Below are positions 55,252-63,567 of a stretch of DNA of 64,000 nt, one piece after another. The stretch is from Agitococcus lubricus. GTDB lineage: Bacteria > Pseudomonadota > Gammaproteobacteria > Pseudomonadales > Moraxellaceae. Below the pieces are notes generated by a model. That model searched no databases. It worked only from the letters and a program-made list of their open reading frames with translations, and had not been told where the DNA came from. The position numbers were made by a program, and so were the translations under genes. The stretch lies in assembly GCF_003051055.1 (NCBI RefSeq), contig NZ_QAON01000002.1, positions 62,001-126,000 of the forward strand. Direction: 5' to 3'. Numbering within the stretch: the first letter of the stretch is position 1; the number at the start of each line of letters is the position of its first letter.

Positions 55252-55518
55252 GGGTCTGTTGACGTTTTGCGTGTGAGCCGCGTTGCTGATAAAAATTGCC
55301 TCAGGCAAGGCACAAAACGCAGTTAATAGTCGTTCTATTGGCCAGTTTTGTCACGTAGAATGAGTCAATTTTTAACGCAACCCACAGGGAAAGAGCTATT
55401 TTTTGAGGCTACTTTGTTGTTCGTCGCTGATTTGGAATAACCAAACTACGCGATTCACGCCTCGTATCCTCTAAAAAATAGTCTCTTTCGCAACCACAAT
55501 CAAAACGTCAACAGACCC
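55252..55518 (+). mobile_element. MITE-like element, copy C (full length)
   Basis: A 267-bp non-coding element with perfect 18-base terminal inverted repeats: GGGTCTGTTGACGTTTTG at 55252-55269 and its complement at 55501-55518. TA lies directly outside both ends (55250-55251 and 55519-55520), a TA target duplication. No open reading frame spans it. It matches copies A and B in reverse orientation and is the best-preserved copy, so probably the youngest. It could be mobilised in trans by a full-length insertion sequence with the same ends. Confidence 0.9.
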
Positions 55519-55579
55519 TATATATTGAGACTGATGTCGCTAAATCAGGGCAAAGTATGACTGATAGTATGGCATAATC

Positions 55580-56479
55580 ATGCCTCTTCTCCCTAGCCAC
55601 TTTGTTTTTATGCGCTCTCAGTCTTTAGTCAAAGGTTTGGCTTTGCTCAGTATATCGGCATTGCTCTTTTCCACCATGGGCGTTTTAATCCGTTTGGCCT
55701 CTCATTCGGTCGATAATACGACCATTGTGTTTATGCGCAACCTGACGGGTACTTTACTATTATTACCATTTGCCCTACTGCAAGGCGCATCTTTTTTTAA
55801 GACTGACAAATTTTATATGCATGCATGGCGAGCGATTGTCGGATTAATTGCAATGTATGGCTTTTTTTATGCCATCGCTCATCTGCCGCTCTCTAATGCC
55901 ATGGTATTTACCTATTCTTCGCCTGTGTTTATTCCGTTGGTCGCGTGGTTATTTCTCAAAGAACGTATCAGTGGCTGGATGCTTTTAGCGGCAGGGATTG
56001 GACTTTTGGGTGTCATGTTAGTCTCCAAGCCGAATGAAGGTTTGTTTAATTGGTTAAGTTTAGTGGGTCTGAGCTCTAGCTTTTTAGCCGCCATGGCGTT
56101 TGTGACCGTACGGGCGTTAACACAAACCGAACCTGCCACCCGAATTGTCTTTTATTTTTGCCTTATCAGCACTGTCATTTCGGCCATTCCTATGTATTGG
56201 TCGTGGCGATTACTGAGTTTACATGAATTAGGGTATGTGATAGGCGCAGGCACATTAGCCACCTTGAGTCAGGTTTGCCTTTCTAAAGCCTATGGTTATG
56301 CGCCTGCGGGTAAAATTGGCCCTGCCAATTATTTAGCCATTATCTTTGCAGGACTATGGGCATGGTTGTTATGGGACGAGCGACCTGACCGTTTGGCCAT
56401 TATTGGCATGATGTTGATTTTTATTGCGTTATTGTTGTGCTTACCGCGCGAAAAAGCAGCGCCTACTCCCTTAGACTAA
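55580..56479 (+). CDS. DMT-family (EamA) transporter
   Basis: A 299-residue inner-membrane protein with ten hydrophobic helices in two EamA repeats (LALLSISALLFSTMGVLIRLASHS and the second repeat from about residue 150). Typical drug/metabolite exporters of this family carry metabolites or drugs out; the substrate is unknown. Neither the first ATG (55580) nor ATG 55610 has a clear ribosome site. The gene begins 62 bp after a MITE copy. Confidence 0.85.
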   Translation: MPLLPSHFVFMRSQSLVKGLALLSISALLFSTMGVLIRLASHSVDNTTIVFMRNLTGTLLLLPFALLQGASFFKTDKFYMHAWRAIVGLIAMYGFFYAIAHLPLSNAMVFTYSSPVFIPLVAWLFLKERISGWMLLAAGIGLLGVMLVSKPNEGLFNWLSLVGLSSSFLAAMAFVTVRALTQTEPATRIVFYFCLISTVISAIPMYWSWRLLSLHELGYVIGAGTLATLSQVCLSKAYGYAPAGKIGPANYLAIIFAGLWAWLLWDERPDRLAIIGMMLIFIALLLCLPREKAAPTPLD

Positions 56480-56521
56480 AACCACATGCGGACGCGTTAC
56501 GTACAGATGATAACAGCGCAT

Positions 56522-56695
56522 TTAGTTAAAACGACTGAGCAATAAAGCCACTGTGGAGGCACAAGAGCCTGCAATCGCAATTGCGATTGGAATCGCAATT
56601 AACCATTCTAGGCCTGCATAATGATGCAGGCCGTAACTGGCCGCAGGCAGTGCCAACCAAAAACTCAGGTTGGCACATAAACGACTCCACGTCAT
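56522..56695 (-). CDS. Small membrane protein overlapping ffh stop
   Basis: A 57-codon reading frame: MTWSRLCANLSFWLALPAA then about 40 largely hydrophobic residues ending VALLLSRFN. Its ATG overlaps the ffh stop TGA in ATGA, a classic translational coupling signature. Two probable membrane helices are visible (residues 7-20 and 31-53). The sequence 56480-56695 otherwise has no other candidate. I do not recognise the family; a role in membrane insertion with SRP is only suggested by the coupling to ffh. Confidence 0.7.
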   Translation of the reverse strand: MTWSRLCANLSFWLALPAASYGLHHYAGLEWLIAIPIAIAIAGSCASTVALLLSRFN

Positions 56696-58137
56696 TTTTT
56701 AGGCACCTTTCCCATCATTTTTGCCAAATCAGCGGCATTCATATTGGGGGGGAGTTGGCCATCGGCAGGCATTTGATTAGCAAATTTATTTTGCATGCCT
56801 TTTAAGCCACGAATCATTTTGGTAATACCCGATGGTGTCGATAACTTCTTCATCATTTTTTCCATTTGCGCATGTTGTTTGAGCAAACGGTTAACATCTT
56901 GAATTTGTACACCTGCACCTGCGGCAATACGACGCTTGCGTGAGCCGTTAATCACATCGGGCTTATGACGTTCTAATGGTGTCATGGATTGAATAATGGC
57001 TTCCATTTGTTTCATCATTTTTTCAGGCGCACCTGAAGAAGTCACTTGTTGTAACTGTGAACCACTCATGCCAGGTAATTTATCTAAGAAACCTGCCATG
57101 CCACCCATTGCTTTCATTTGTTGAAATTGAACCAACAAATCTTCTAAATTGAAACCGCCCCCTTTACGCAGTTTTTTAGCAATTTTTTCCGATTTTTCTT
57201 TGTCGATTTTGCGCTCAACTTCTTCGACTAACGACAAAACATCGCCCATGCCCAAGATACGTTGGGCAATACGGTCAGGATGGAATGGCTCTAGAGCATC
57301 GGTTTTTTCACCCATACCCATAAACTTGACGGGTTTGCCTGTAATCGTACGCACCGACAAAGCTGCACCACCGCGTGCATCCCCGTCCATTTTGGTTAAT
57401 ATCACACCCGTTAATGGCAAGGCATCATTAAAGGCTTTGGCTGTATTTGCCGCATCTTGACCCGTCATGGCATCCACCACAAATAAAGTCTCGATGGGGT
57501 TAATCGCGGCATGTAAGCCTTGAATTTCGGCCATCATGTCTGCATCAACGTGCAAGCGACCTGCGGTATCCACGATTAAGACATCAAAAAATTTCAGTTT
57601 AGCTTCAGCAATTGCGGCTTGTGCAATAGCAATTGGGTCTTGGTCTTTATGGGATGGAAAAAATCCCGCTCCAACATCGGCTGCTACCGTTTCTAATTGT
57701 TTAATTGCGGCGGGACGATAAATATCACACGACACCACCAATACTTTTTTCTTGTGACGCTCTTGTAAATACTTGGCTAACTTAGCAACCGTTGTTGTTT
57801 TACCTGCGCCTTGTAAACCTGCCATTAGCACCACAGCAGGCGGTGCGGTGTGTAAATTTAGGCTTTCATTGGCCTCACCCATGGTTTTAACAAGTTCATC
57901 AAACACTAATTTTACAAAGGCCTGACCTGGTGATAAGGCTTGCATGACCTCTTGGCCGAGTGCTTGGCTACGAATACGCTCAATAAACTCTTTAACAACG
58001 GGCAAAGCAACATCGGCCTCTAATAACGCCATCCGCACTTCGCGCAGGGTATCCTTAATATTATCTTCGGTCAGAGTGCCTGTGCCTGTCACATTACGCA
58101 GGCTCTGGGTGAGACGTTCGGTTAAATTATCAAACAT
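56692..58137 (-). CDS. ffh: Signal recognition particle protein Ffh
   Basis: A 481-residue SRP GTPase. The NG domain shows GLQGAGKTTTVAKLAKYL, DTAGRLHVDADMM and TKMDGDARGGAAL; the methionine-rich M domain (from about 325: FQQMKAMGGMAGFLDKLPGM) binds signal peptides and 4.5S RNA. It directs inner-membrane proteins to SecYEG. The 4.5S RNA gene is not seen nearby. It diverges from a cytochrome c assembly gene, and its stop overlaps a small ORF. Confidence 0.97.
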   Translation of the reverse strand: MFDNLTERLTQSLRNVTGTGTLTEDNIKDTLREVRMALLEADVALPVVKEFIERIRSQALGQEVMQALSPGQAFVKLVFDELVKTMGEANESLNLHTAPPAVVLMAGLQGAGKTTTVAKLAKYLQERHKKKVLVVSCDIYRPAAIKQLETVAADVGAGFFPSHKDQDPIAIAQAAIAEAKLKFFDVLIVDTAGRLHVDADMMAEIQGLHAAINPIETLFVVDAMTGQDAANTAKAFNDALPLTGVILTKMDGDARGGAALSVRTITGKPVKFMGMGEKTDALEPFHPDRIAQRILGMGDVLSLVEEVERKIDKEKSEKIAKKLRKGGGFNLEDLLVQFQQMKAMGGMAGFLDKLPGMSGSQLQQVTSSGAPEKMMKQMEAIIQSMTPLERHKPDVINGSRKRRIAAGAGVQIQDVNRLLKQHAQMEKMMKKLSTPSGITKMIRGLKGMQNKFANQMPADGQLPPNMNAADLAKMMGKVPKK

Positions 58138-58376
58138 GATGTATCGCTTTTTTAAGTGTTAAACAGATTGGCCGTTAAAACATAGCGTTGGCCTGTTTTA
58201 AGATAAATATTTGGTTGGGCGCTACGGCGTATGTAGTGCGGCCAAATTAGCATCTTTTAATAATACCACTAAGGATAGAAAAAATGACGATTCTCTGCTA
58301 CTGCAAATCACCGTTTGTGTTAAAAAAGCCGTTATAATCGACCCTCTTATTTTTGTTGACTGTGGTTTTTAGGACT

Positions 58377-59183
58377 ATGCTAGTTCAACTTGCAGGAATT
58401 TTCGCTATCGTTTGCTATTTGCTCGCCTGTGGACTTTTGGGCTTTGCATTGGCCAAAAAACGGCCGCCTTCCAAAATTTGGATTCTCAGCCTTGGCAGTT
58501 TGGCATTGCCTGCGCATGGCTATCATGTGCTTGAGCAGGTCTATTCCAGTCATGGCATTGATTTAGGCTTTTTTAATATCTTATCACTGGTCGGCTGGAT
58601 AACTGCCTGTATTCATATCGGTGTTAATAGTTATAGACCACTCATTGTCGGTGTCTTATTTGCCTACCCCACTGCTGCGCTGGGCTTATTATCGTCCATC
58701 TTATTTCATGCCCCTTATCAGGCCTTAACTAACTTACCACGCGGCGCCGAAGGCCATATCATCTTATCTATTTTTGCTTACAGCGTATTGTTCATGGCAG
58801 GTCTACATGCGCTGCTATTAGTGATACAAAATAAATCGCTCAAACATCGGAGTAAATCACGCACTATTTTGACGATTATGCCCCCCCTACAAACCATGGA
58901 ATCGGTTTTATTTGACTTTATTGCGGTAGGTTTTGGTTTGTTATCTCTAGCCATTGCCAGTGGTTTTATGAGTCTTGATAATATGTTTGCTCAGCATGTG
59001 GTACATAAAACCATTTTAACCCTACTGGCATGGACTATTTTTGGCACATTATTACTGGGACATTATGTCTATGGTTGGCGTGGTCAACGTGCTATCCGTT
59101 TTACCTTAGCAGGTTTTTTGGTATTAATATTTGGGTTTTATGGCACAAAAGTGGTACTTGAGCTAGTTTTGCAAAAAGTCTAA
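58377..59183 (+). CDS. Cytochrome c assembly-family membrane protein (CcsA-like)
   Basis: A 268-residue protein with eight hydrophobic helices, of the CcsA/CcmC-like family (YpjD/CorE type) found beside ffh in gammaproteobacteria. The central loop (HAPYQALTNLPRGAEGHIILSIFAY) and the conserved His residues (HAPY, EGH, VVH, GH in LLLGHYVYGWRGQRAIR) fit heme handling. Its exact role is unsettled; some homologues are linked to magnesium/cobalt resistance with CorC. ATG 58377 is chosen; an upstream frame adds eight residues. The CorC-like gene follows by 82 bp. Confidence 0.82.
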   Translation: MLVQLAGIFAIVCYLLACGLLGFALAKKRPPSKIWILSLGSLALPAHGYHVLEQVYSSHGIDLGFFNILSLVGWITACIHIGVNSYRPLIVGVLFAYPTAALGLLSSILFHAPYQALTNLPRGAEGHIILSIFAYSVLFMAGLHALLLVIQNKSLKHRSKSRTILTIMPPLQTMESVLFDFIAVGFGLLSLAIASGFMSLDNMFAQHVVHKTILTLLAWTIFGTLLLGHYVYGWRGQRAIRFTLAGFLVLIFGFYGTKVVLELVLQKV

Positions 59184-59265
59184 ACAATTTAAGTATCGCT
59201 ATAGATTGACTTTTTAAGTATCTGCTTTTTAATAAAGTGGTCTGCTATTATTAAGGTTCACGCTC

Positions 59266-60540
59266 TTGGACGATGCCAATTTGGGCTTACTTTTTGCCCT
59301 GCTTGTAGTTTTTATCTGTGGTTCTGCATTTTTCTCCGCTTCTGAAACAGGCGTTATGACCTGTAACCGTTATCGGCTTAAACACAAAGCCAAACTAGGT
59401 GATAAAAATGCACAACGTATTCTGAGTTTACTCAGCCAACCCGACCGCTTAATTGGTGTTATCTTAGTTGGTAATAATACCGTTAACACCTTAGCGGCTA
59501 CGATTGCCACTATTATTGGGCAAACACTAGCACAGCGTTATGGCATTTCTAACGATACCAGTGTTGGTGTTGCCGCAGGGGTACTGACTTTTGTCTTATT
59601 AGTGTTTGGTGAAGTTGGCCCCAAAACCTTTGCTGCCAATCATCCCGAACGTGTTGCCTATATTGCCGCTTTTTTTCTACCGAGTTTATTAAAGGTATTG
59701 TACCCCGCCGTCTGGTTATTAAACTTAGTCACGAATGCACTCTTTCGTCTTAATCGCATGGGGAGCGATAAAAAAGACAAACTCACTCGTGAAGAACTAC
59801 ATACCATTTTACAAGATGTATTTTTGCCCGCTAAACACCGTAATATGTTATTAGGCATATTGGAGCTCGATAACATCACCGTCAATGACATTATGATTCC
59901 CCGTCAGGAAGTGGTTGGCATTAACTTGGATGATGACATTGACGATATTATTGATATTTTACGCGGCACACATCATACCCGCTTACCCGTGTATAAAGGG
60001 GAGCTTAATCAAATTTTAGGGATTTTGCATGTACGTAATGCAACACGGTTTTTGGGTCAAGATAACCTGAGTAAAACCGACATTATGCAATATGTACGCG
60101 AGCCGTATTATGTCCCCGAAAGCACACCCCTACAGGCACAACTCTTACAGTTTCAAAAACAAAAGCGGCGTTTGGGCTTAGTCGTTGATGAGTATGGCGA
60201 TGTACAAGGTATTGTTACTTTAGAAGATATTTTAGAAGAAATCGTCGGTGAATTTACGACCAACATTGCCGAAAATCACCAAGACATTTTACCGCACAGT
60301 GACGGTTATTTTATGATGGATGGCGGCCTCAGTATTCGCGATATTAACCGCTCCATGCACTGGCAACTACCAACCGATGGCGCAAAAACCTTAAGTGGCT
60401 TAATTTTAGAACAATTGGAAACGATTCCTGATGGAATTGTTGGCTTACGTTTGGAAAGTTTTTATATTGAGGTGATGCAAATCCGTGACAATACGATTAA
60501 GGCTGCCAAAATTAAAAAACAGGTTTTAGAGGAAGCGTAG
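59266..60540 (+). CDS. CNNM/CorC-family ion-transport-associated protein
   Basis: A 424-residue protein of the CNNM/HlyC-CorC family. The N-terminal DUF21 domain has four helices (LLFALLVVFICGSAFFSASETGVM; TLAATIATIIGQTLA), then two CBS domains (from about 210) and a C-terminal CorC/transporter-associated domain (from about 340: DGYFMMDGGLSIRDINRSM). Members export or regulate magnesium and cobalt. The start is TTG 59266, with AAGG upstream; the sequence begins LDDANLGLL. It forms a pair with the preceding CcsA-like gene and ends at a strong hairpin. Confidence 0.88.
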   Translation: MDDANLGLLFALLVVFICGSAFFSASETGVMTCNRYRLKHKAKLGDKNAQRILSLLSQPDRLIGVILVGNNTVNTLAATIATIIGQTLAQRYGISNDTSVGVAAGVLTFVLLVFGEVGPKTFAANHPERVAYIAAFFLPSLLKVLYPAVWLLNLVTNALFRLNRMGSDKKDKLTREELHTILQDVFLPAKHRNMLLGILELDNITVNDIMIPRQEVVGINLDDDIDDIIDILRGTHHTRLPVYKGELNQILGILHVRNATRFLGQDNLSKTDIMQYVREPYYVPESTPLQAQLLQFQKQKRRLGLVVDEYGDVQGIVTLEDILEEIVGEFTTNIAENHQDILPHSDGYFMMDGGLSIRDINRSMHWQLPTDGAKTLSGLILEQLETIPDGIVGLRLESFYIEVMQIRDNTIKAAKIKKQVLEEA

Positions 60541-60547
60541 CTTCGGT

Positions 60548-60572
60548 GCCGCTCAGAGCCATTCTGAGCGGC
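60548..60572. terminator. Hairpin between convergent genes
   Basis: GCCGCTCAGA and TCTGAGCGGC form a perfect ten-pair stem with a five-base loop, between the convergent CorC-like and esterase genes. It can serve as a bidirectional terminator, though T tracts are short on both sides. Confidence 0.6.
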
Positions 60573-60588
60573 GTTAATAGATGCGAAT

Positions 60589-61527
60589 TTAGCTCATCCT
60601 TTGTTTAATAAAGGTCACTACAGCCGCCATAGCCTCATGCGTTGAATCGCACAAATACGGTAAACTTAAAAAGCCATGAATATCAGGATAATGTTCATGT
60701 TGGGTGTGATTACCTGCCGCCTTGAGCTTTTGCACATAGGCAAAGCCATCCTCACGTAAAATATCAAACTCCCCTGTAATCATTAAACAGGGTGGCAAAT
60801 TCGCAAAATCCGTACTAAATAAGGGTGACACTTGTTCATCATATTTATCGGCATCTTGACGAATATAACAATCCACAAAAAACTGCATCATCTTTTGGCT
60901 TAAGACAGGTGCATCAGGGTACTGCTTCACGCTCTCACGGGTTAAAGTGGCATCTAATACAGGATAAACCAGCACTTGGCCGCATAATTGTTGACGGTAT
61001 TTTCGGGCTAATACTGCGGATAGATTACCCCCTGCGCTATCGCCCATCACGATCATTTTTTGACTATTCGCCTGTAACTGAGCCGCATGGGTGATGACCC
61101 AATGTAATACCGCTTCGCACTGTAAAACAGGCACAGGAAATTTCACCCACGGCGCTAAGGCATAATCTACCGACACCACTAAACAATCGGTTTGTTTTGC
61201 AATGCGACGGCATAACGCATCATGGGTTTCTAAATTGCCAATCACCCAACCACCCGCATGAAAAAACAAAATCACAGGTAAATCGGTGGCTAGATTAGGA
61301 TAATAACAACGTACTGTGACACTACCCACATCACAAGGCACTTGATGCTGCACTACGCGCGCCATCGTTTCACTTTTTCCAAATAAGATACGCCCCAATA
61401 AGGGATTCACTCCTGCACGTTGAAAGGCTTTTAAGAAGTTATCTGGTGCATGCGCAAGATATTCTGAAGGGGCAGTCAGCGCCGCTAAGATACGCGTTTT
61501 TAGTGCTAAGGCTTGGTATTTAGACAT
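60589..61527 (-). CDS. HSL-type alpha/beta hydrolase (esterase)
   Basis: A 312-residue alpha/beta hydrolase of the hormone-sensitive-lipase group. FFHAGGWVIGN is the oxyanion-hole motif, GDSAGGN the nucleophile elbow, and Asp (GEFDILREDG) and His (DIHGFLSL) complete the triad. It probably hydrolyses short-chain esters in the cytoplasm; the natural substrate is unknown. There is no signal peptide. It begins four bases after the next gene, so the pair may be an operon. Confidence 0.88.
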   Translation of the reverse strand: MSKYQALALKTRILAALTAPSEYLAHAPDNFLKAFQRAGVNPLLGRILFGKSETMARVVQHQVPCDVGSVTVRCYYPNLATDLPVILFFHAGGWVIGNLETHDALCRRIAKQTDCLVVSVDYALAPWVKFPVPVLQCEAVLHWVITHAAQLQANSQKMIVMGDSAGGNLSAVLARKYRQQLCGQVLVYPVLDATLTRESVKQYPDAPVLSQKMMQFFVDCYIRQDADKYDEQVSPLFSTDFANLPPCLMITGEFDILREDGFAYVQKLKAAGNHTQHEHYPDIHGFLSLPYLCDSTHEAMAAVVTFIKQRMS

Positions 61528-61531
61528 AAGA

Positions 61532-62053
61532 TTATAAAATAGGTTTAAGCTGTGTTTGATAACGTTTGAAGTTTTCGACGTAGTGTAAGGCGCTCATTTG
61601 TAACATCATCGCCTGACCTTCGGAAATGGTTTTGACCACTTTTGCTGGTGACCCCATGACTAAAGAATTATCTGGAATTTCTTGGCGTTCTGTCACTAAA
61701 GCATTCGCGCCAATGATACAGTTTTTACCAATTTTGGCATGATTTAGCACCACTGCATTAATGCCAATTAAGGTATTATCGCCAATAGTACAGCCATGTA
61801 GCATGGCTTTATGGCCAACGGTGACATTATTGCCAATCGTTAATGGTACACCGCTGTCGGTATGTAAGACGGAACCATCTTGGATATTACTGTTTTCGCC
61901 AATACAGATTATGTCGTTATCGGCACGAATCACGACATTAAACCAAATGCTCGCATTGTTTGCCAACACAACAGAACCAATGACCGTGGCATTGTCGGCA
62001 ATCCAATAGTCGCCATGGGTTTGTAATTGGCGGTCACCTAAACTGTAAATCAT
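61532..62053 (-). CDS. Gamma carbonic anhydrase-like protein
   Basis: A 173-residue left-handed beta-helix hexapeptide protein of the gamma-carbonic anhydrase/YrdA/PaaY family. The zinc histidines are visible in the stretch LHTDS and [11 protein letters not shown], as in this family. YrdA homologues are acetyltransferase-like and often lack tested activity, so function remains open. It begins [22 protein letters not shown] and ends four bases before the esterase gene starts. Confidence 0.85.
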   Translation of the reverse strand: MIYSLGDRQLQTHGDYWIADNATVIGSVVLANNASIWFNVVIRADNDIICIGENSNIQDGSVLHTDSGVPLTIGNNVTVGHKAMLHGCTIGDNTLIGINAVVLNHAKIGKNCIIGANALVTERQEIPDNSLVMGSPAKVVKTISEGQAMMLQMSALHYVENFKRYQTQLKPIL

Positions 62054-62079
62054 TTTATTACTCTCATTATAACCTATTT

Positions 62080-62160
62080 CCCCTCCCCTAATTTAGGGGC
62101 GGGTTAGGGTGGGGTTAATTATATAACCCCTCCCAACCTCCCCCTTAATAAGGGAGAGGA
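62080..62160. repeat. GC-rich intergenic repeat tract
   Basis: Runs such as CCCCTCCCCTAATTTAGGGG and CCCCCTTAATAAGGGAGAGG pair as short palindromes, similar to the one at 36573. It occupies the 127-bp gap between the carbonic-anhydrase-like gene and nudL. Such tracts are typical dispersed intergenic sequences of gammaproteobacteria; no coding capacity is seen. Confidence 0.4.
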
Positions 62161-62180
62161 GCTACCAAAGGGAAAACTTG

Positions 62181-62756
62181 CTACCGCTTTAAGGGGTTCG
62201 GCCAACGCCAATCAATATCGGCATCATAAACACGGCGCATAAACTCAACAATCATAAATCCTGTTAAGCCCCAAATGACATACCCTTGATAATTAAAACT
62301 GGGCACTGGAATACTCAGTCCCATGTATTTAATTTTATGCTGATAATTAGGTTTTTGTTGCAGAAAAACGTCTAAAGGCACGGTAAAAATACTGTCTATT
62401 TCGTCAGGGCTTGCCGTCAGGGTTGGCATGTTATCTAATAAACCAATAATGGGTTTTACCTTCACCCCGACACGAGAGGTAAAAATACCCAACTCTCCCA
62501 CGACGTCTACATCTTGTGGGTTGAGGGCAATTTCTTCTTGTGCTTCGCGTAATGCGGTATAAATAAGCGAGCTATCGGTTTTATCCCGCTTACCCCCTGG
62601 AAAAGCGACCTCGCTCGCGTGACTGTTTAAGTGCGCTGCGCGTTGGGTAAGAATGAGGCGCGGAATATCTTCACGCGTCATCGCCATTAACACAGCCGCA
62701 TCTGCTGAGGCAGTCTGATTATCCTGAGGCAAACGGGCAAGTAATTGCTGTAACAT
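62181..62756 (-). CDS. nudL: CoA pyrophosphatase NudL-like NUDIX hydrolase
   Basis: A 191-residue NUDIX hydrolase. The NUDIX box is visible as FPGGKRDKTDSSLIYTALRE with QEEIAL following; the UPF0035 motif of CoA-type enzymes (LTQRAAHLNSHASEVAFPGG) precedes it. It cleaves CoA or its derivatives to 3',5'-ADP and phosphopantetheine. It ends FMIVEFMRRVYDADIDWRWPN. It lies upstream of the carbonic-anhydrase-like gene in the same direction. Confidence 0.88.
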   Translation of the reverse strand: MLQQLLARLPQDNQTASADAAVLMAMTREDIPRLILTQRAAHLNSHASEVAFPGGKRDKTDSSLIYTALREAQEEIALNPQDVDVVGELGIFTSRVGVKVKPIIGLLDNMPTLTASPDEIDSIFTVPLDVFLQQKPNYQHKIKYMGLSIPVPSFNYQGYVIWGLTGFMIVEFMRRVYDADIDWRWPNPLKR

Positions 62757-62952
62757 GGGACGTATGTACTAACTATAATTATCTGTTGATACTACGGGGT
62801 AAATAGCGTTAGAGACAAGCCTTTTCTTGTGAGAGGTATCGACTATTTATAGTATACGATGCGATGATTGTCATGAACCAACGCATAAGATTCGTCTATC
62901 TGTTATGCGCGTGTGCGAGTGTCCCCATTTAACGATGTCTTGGAAAACGATA

Positions 62953-63495
62953 ATGAAATTTTGTAGTGCTTGTGGCCATCCTGTTGTACAAAAAATTCCC
63001 CAAGGTGATAGTCGTTTGCGTTATGTCTGTGAAAGTTGCGAAACCATTCACTATCAAAACCCACATATTATTTGCGGCTGTTTACCGACATGGCAAGACA
63101 AAGTGTTGTTATGCAAACGCGGTATAGAACCGCGTTATGGTTTGTGGACATTACCTGCGGGCTTTATGGAAAACTTAGAAACTACCCAAGAAGGCGCGGC
63201 GCGTGAAACATGGGAAGAAGCGCATGCCAAAGTCAAGATTGGCGAGTTGTATTGTGTCTTTAACATTCCACAAATCAGCCAAGTCTATATGATGTATCGG
63301 GGTGAAATAATTGATGGTCAATTTGGTGTAGGTGAAGAAAGTATTGAAGCAGGCTTGTTTGATGAAGAGTCTATTCCTTGGGATGATTTAGCCTTTGCCA
63401 GCATTAAACGTACGTTACGCTACTTTTTTGCCGACCGCAAACTAGGTCACTTTCCTGTCAGAGTCGAAGATTTAGTGCATGGTAGTCGAGATTAA
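62953..63495 (+). CDS. NUDIX hydrolase with N-terminal zinc ribbon
   Basis: A 180-residue protein. The N-terminus is a zinc ribbon (FCSACGHP and VCESCETIHYQNP) as in NudC-type enzymes. The NUDIX box is GFMENLETTQEGAARETWEEA. Substrate probably a nucleotide-diphosphate derivative, not determined. ATG 62953 starts at MKFCSACGH, with GGAAAA upstream; a longer frame from 62905 adds 16 residues. It is divergent from nudL by 196 bp. Confidence 0.88.
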   Translation: MKFCSACGHPVVQKIPQGDSRLRYVCESCETIHYQNPHIICGCLPTWQDKVLLCKRGIEPRYGLWTLPAGFMENLETTQEGAARETWEEAHAKVKIGELYCVFNIPQISQVYMMYRGEIIDGQFGVGEESIEAGLFDEESIPWDDLAFASIKRTLRYFFADRKLGHFPVRVEDLVHGSRD

Positions 63496-63567
63496 TTTCA
63501 ACTACATTTAATTATGATGATTAATCACCCCTCGTGGGTTCTATCGCTGAACCCACGTTGGTTTTGT

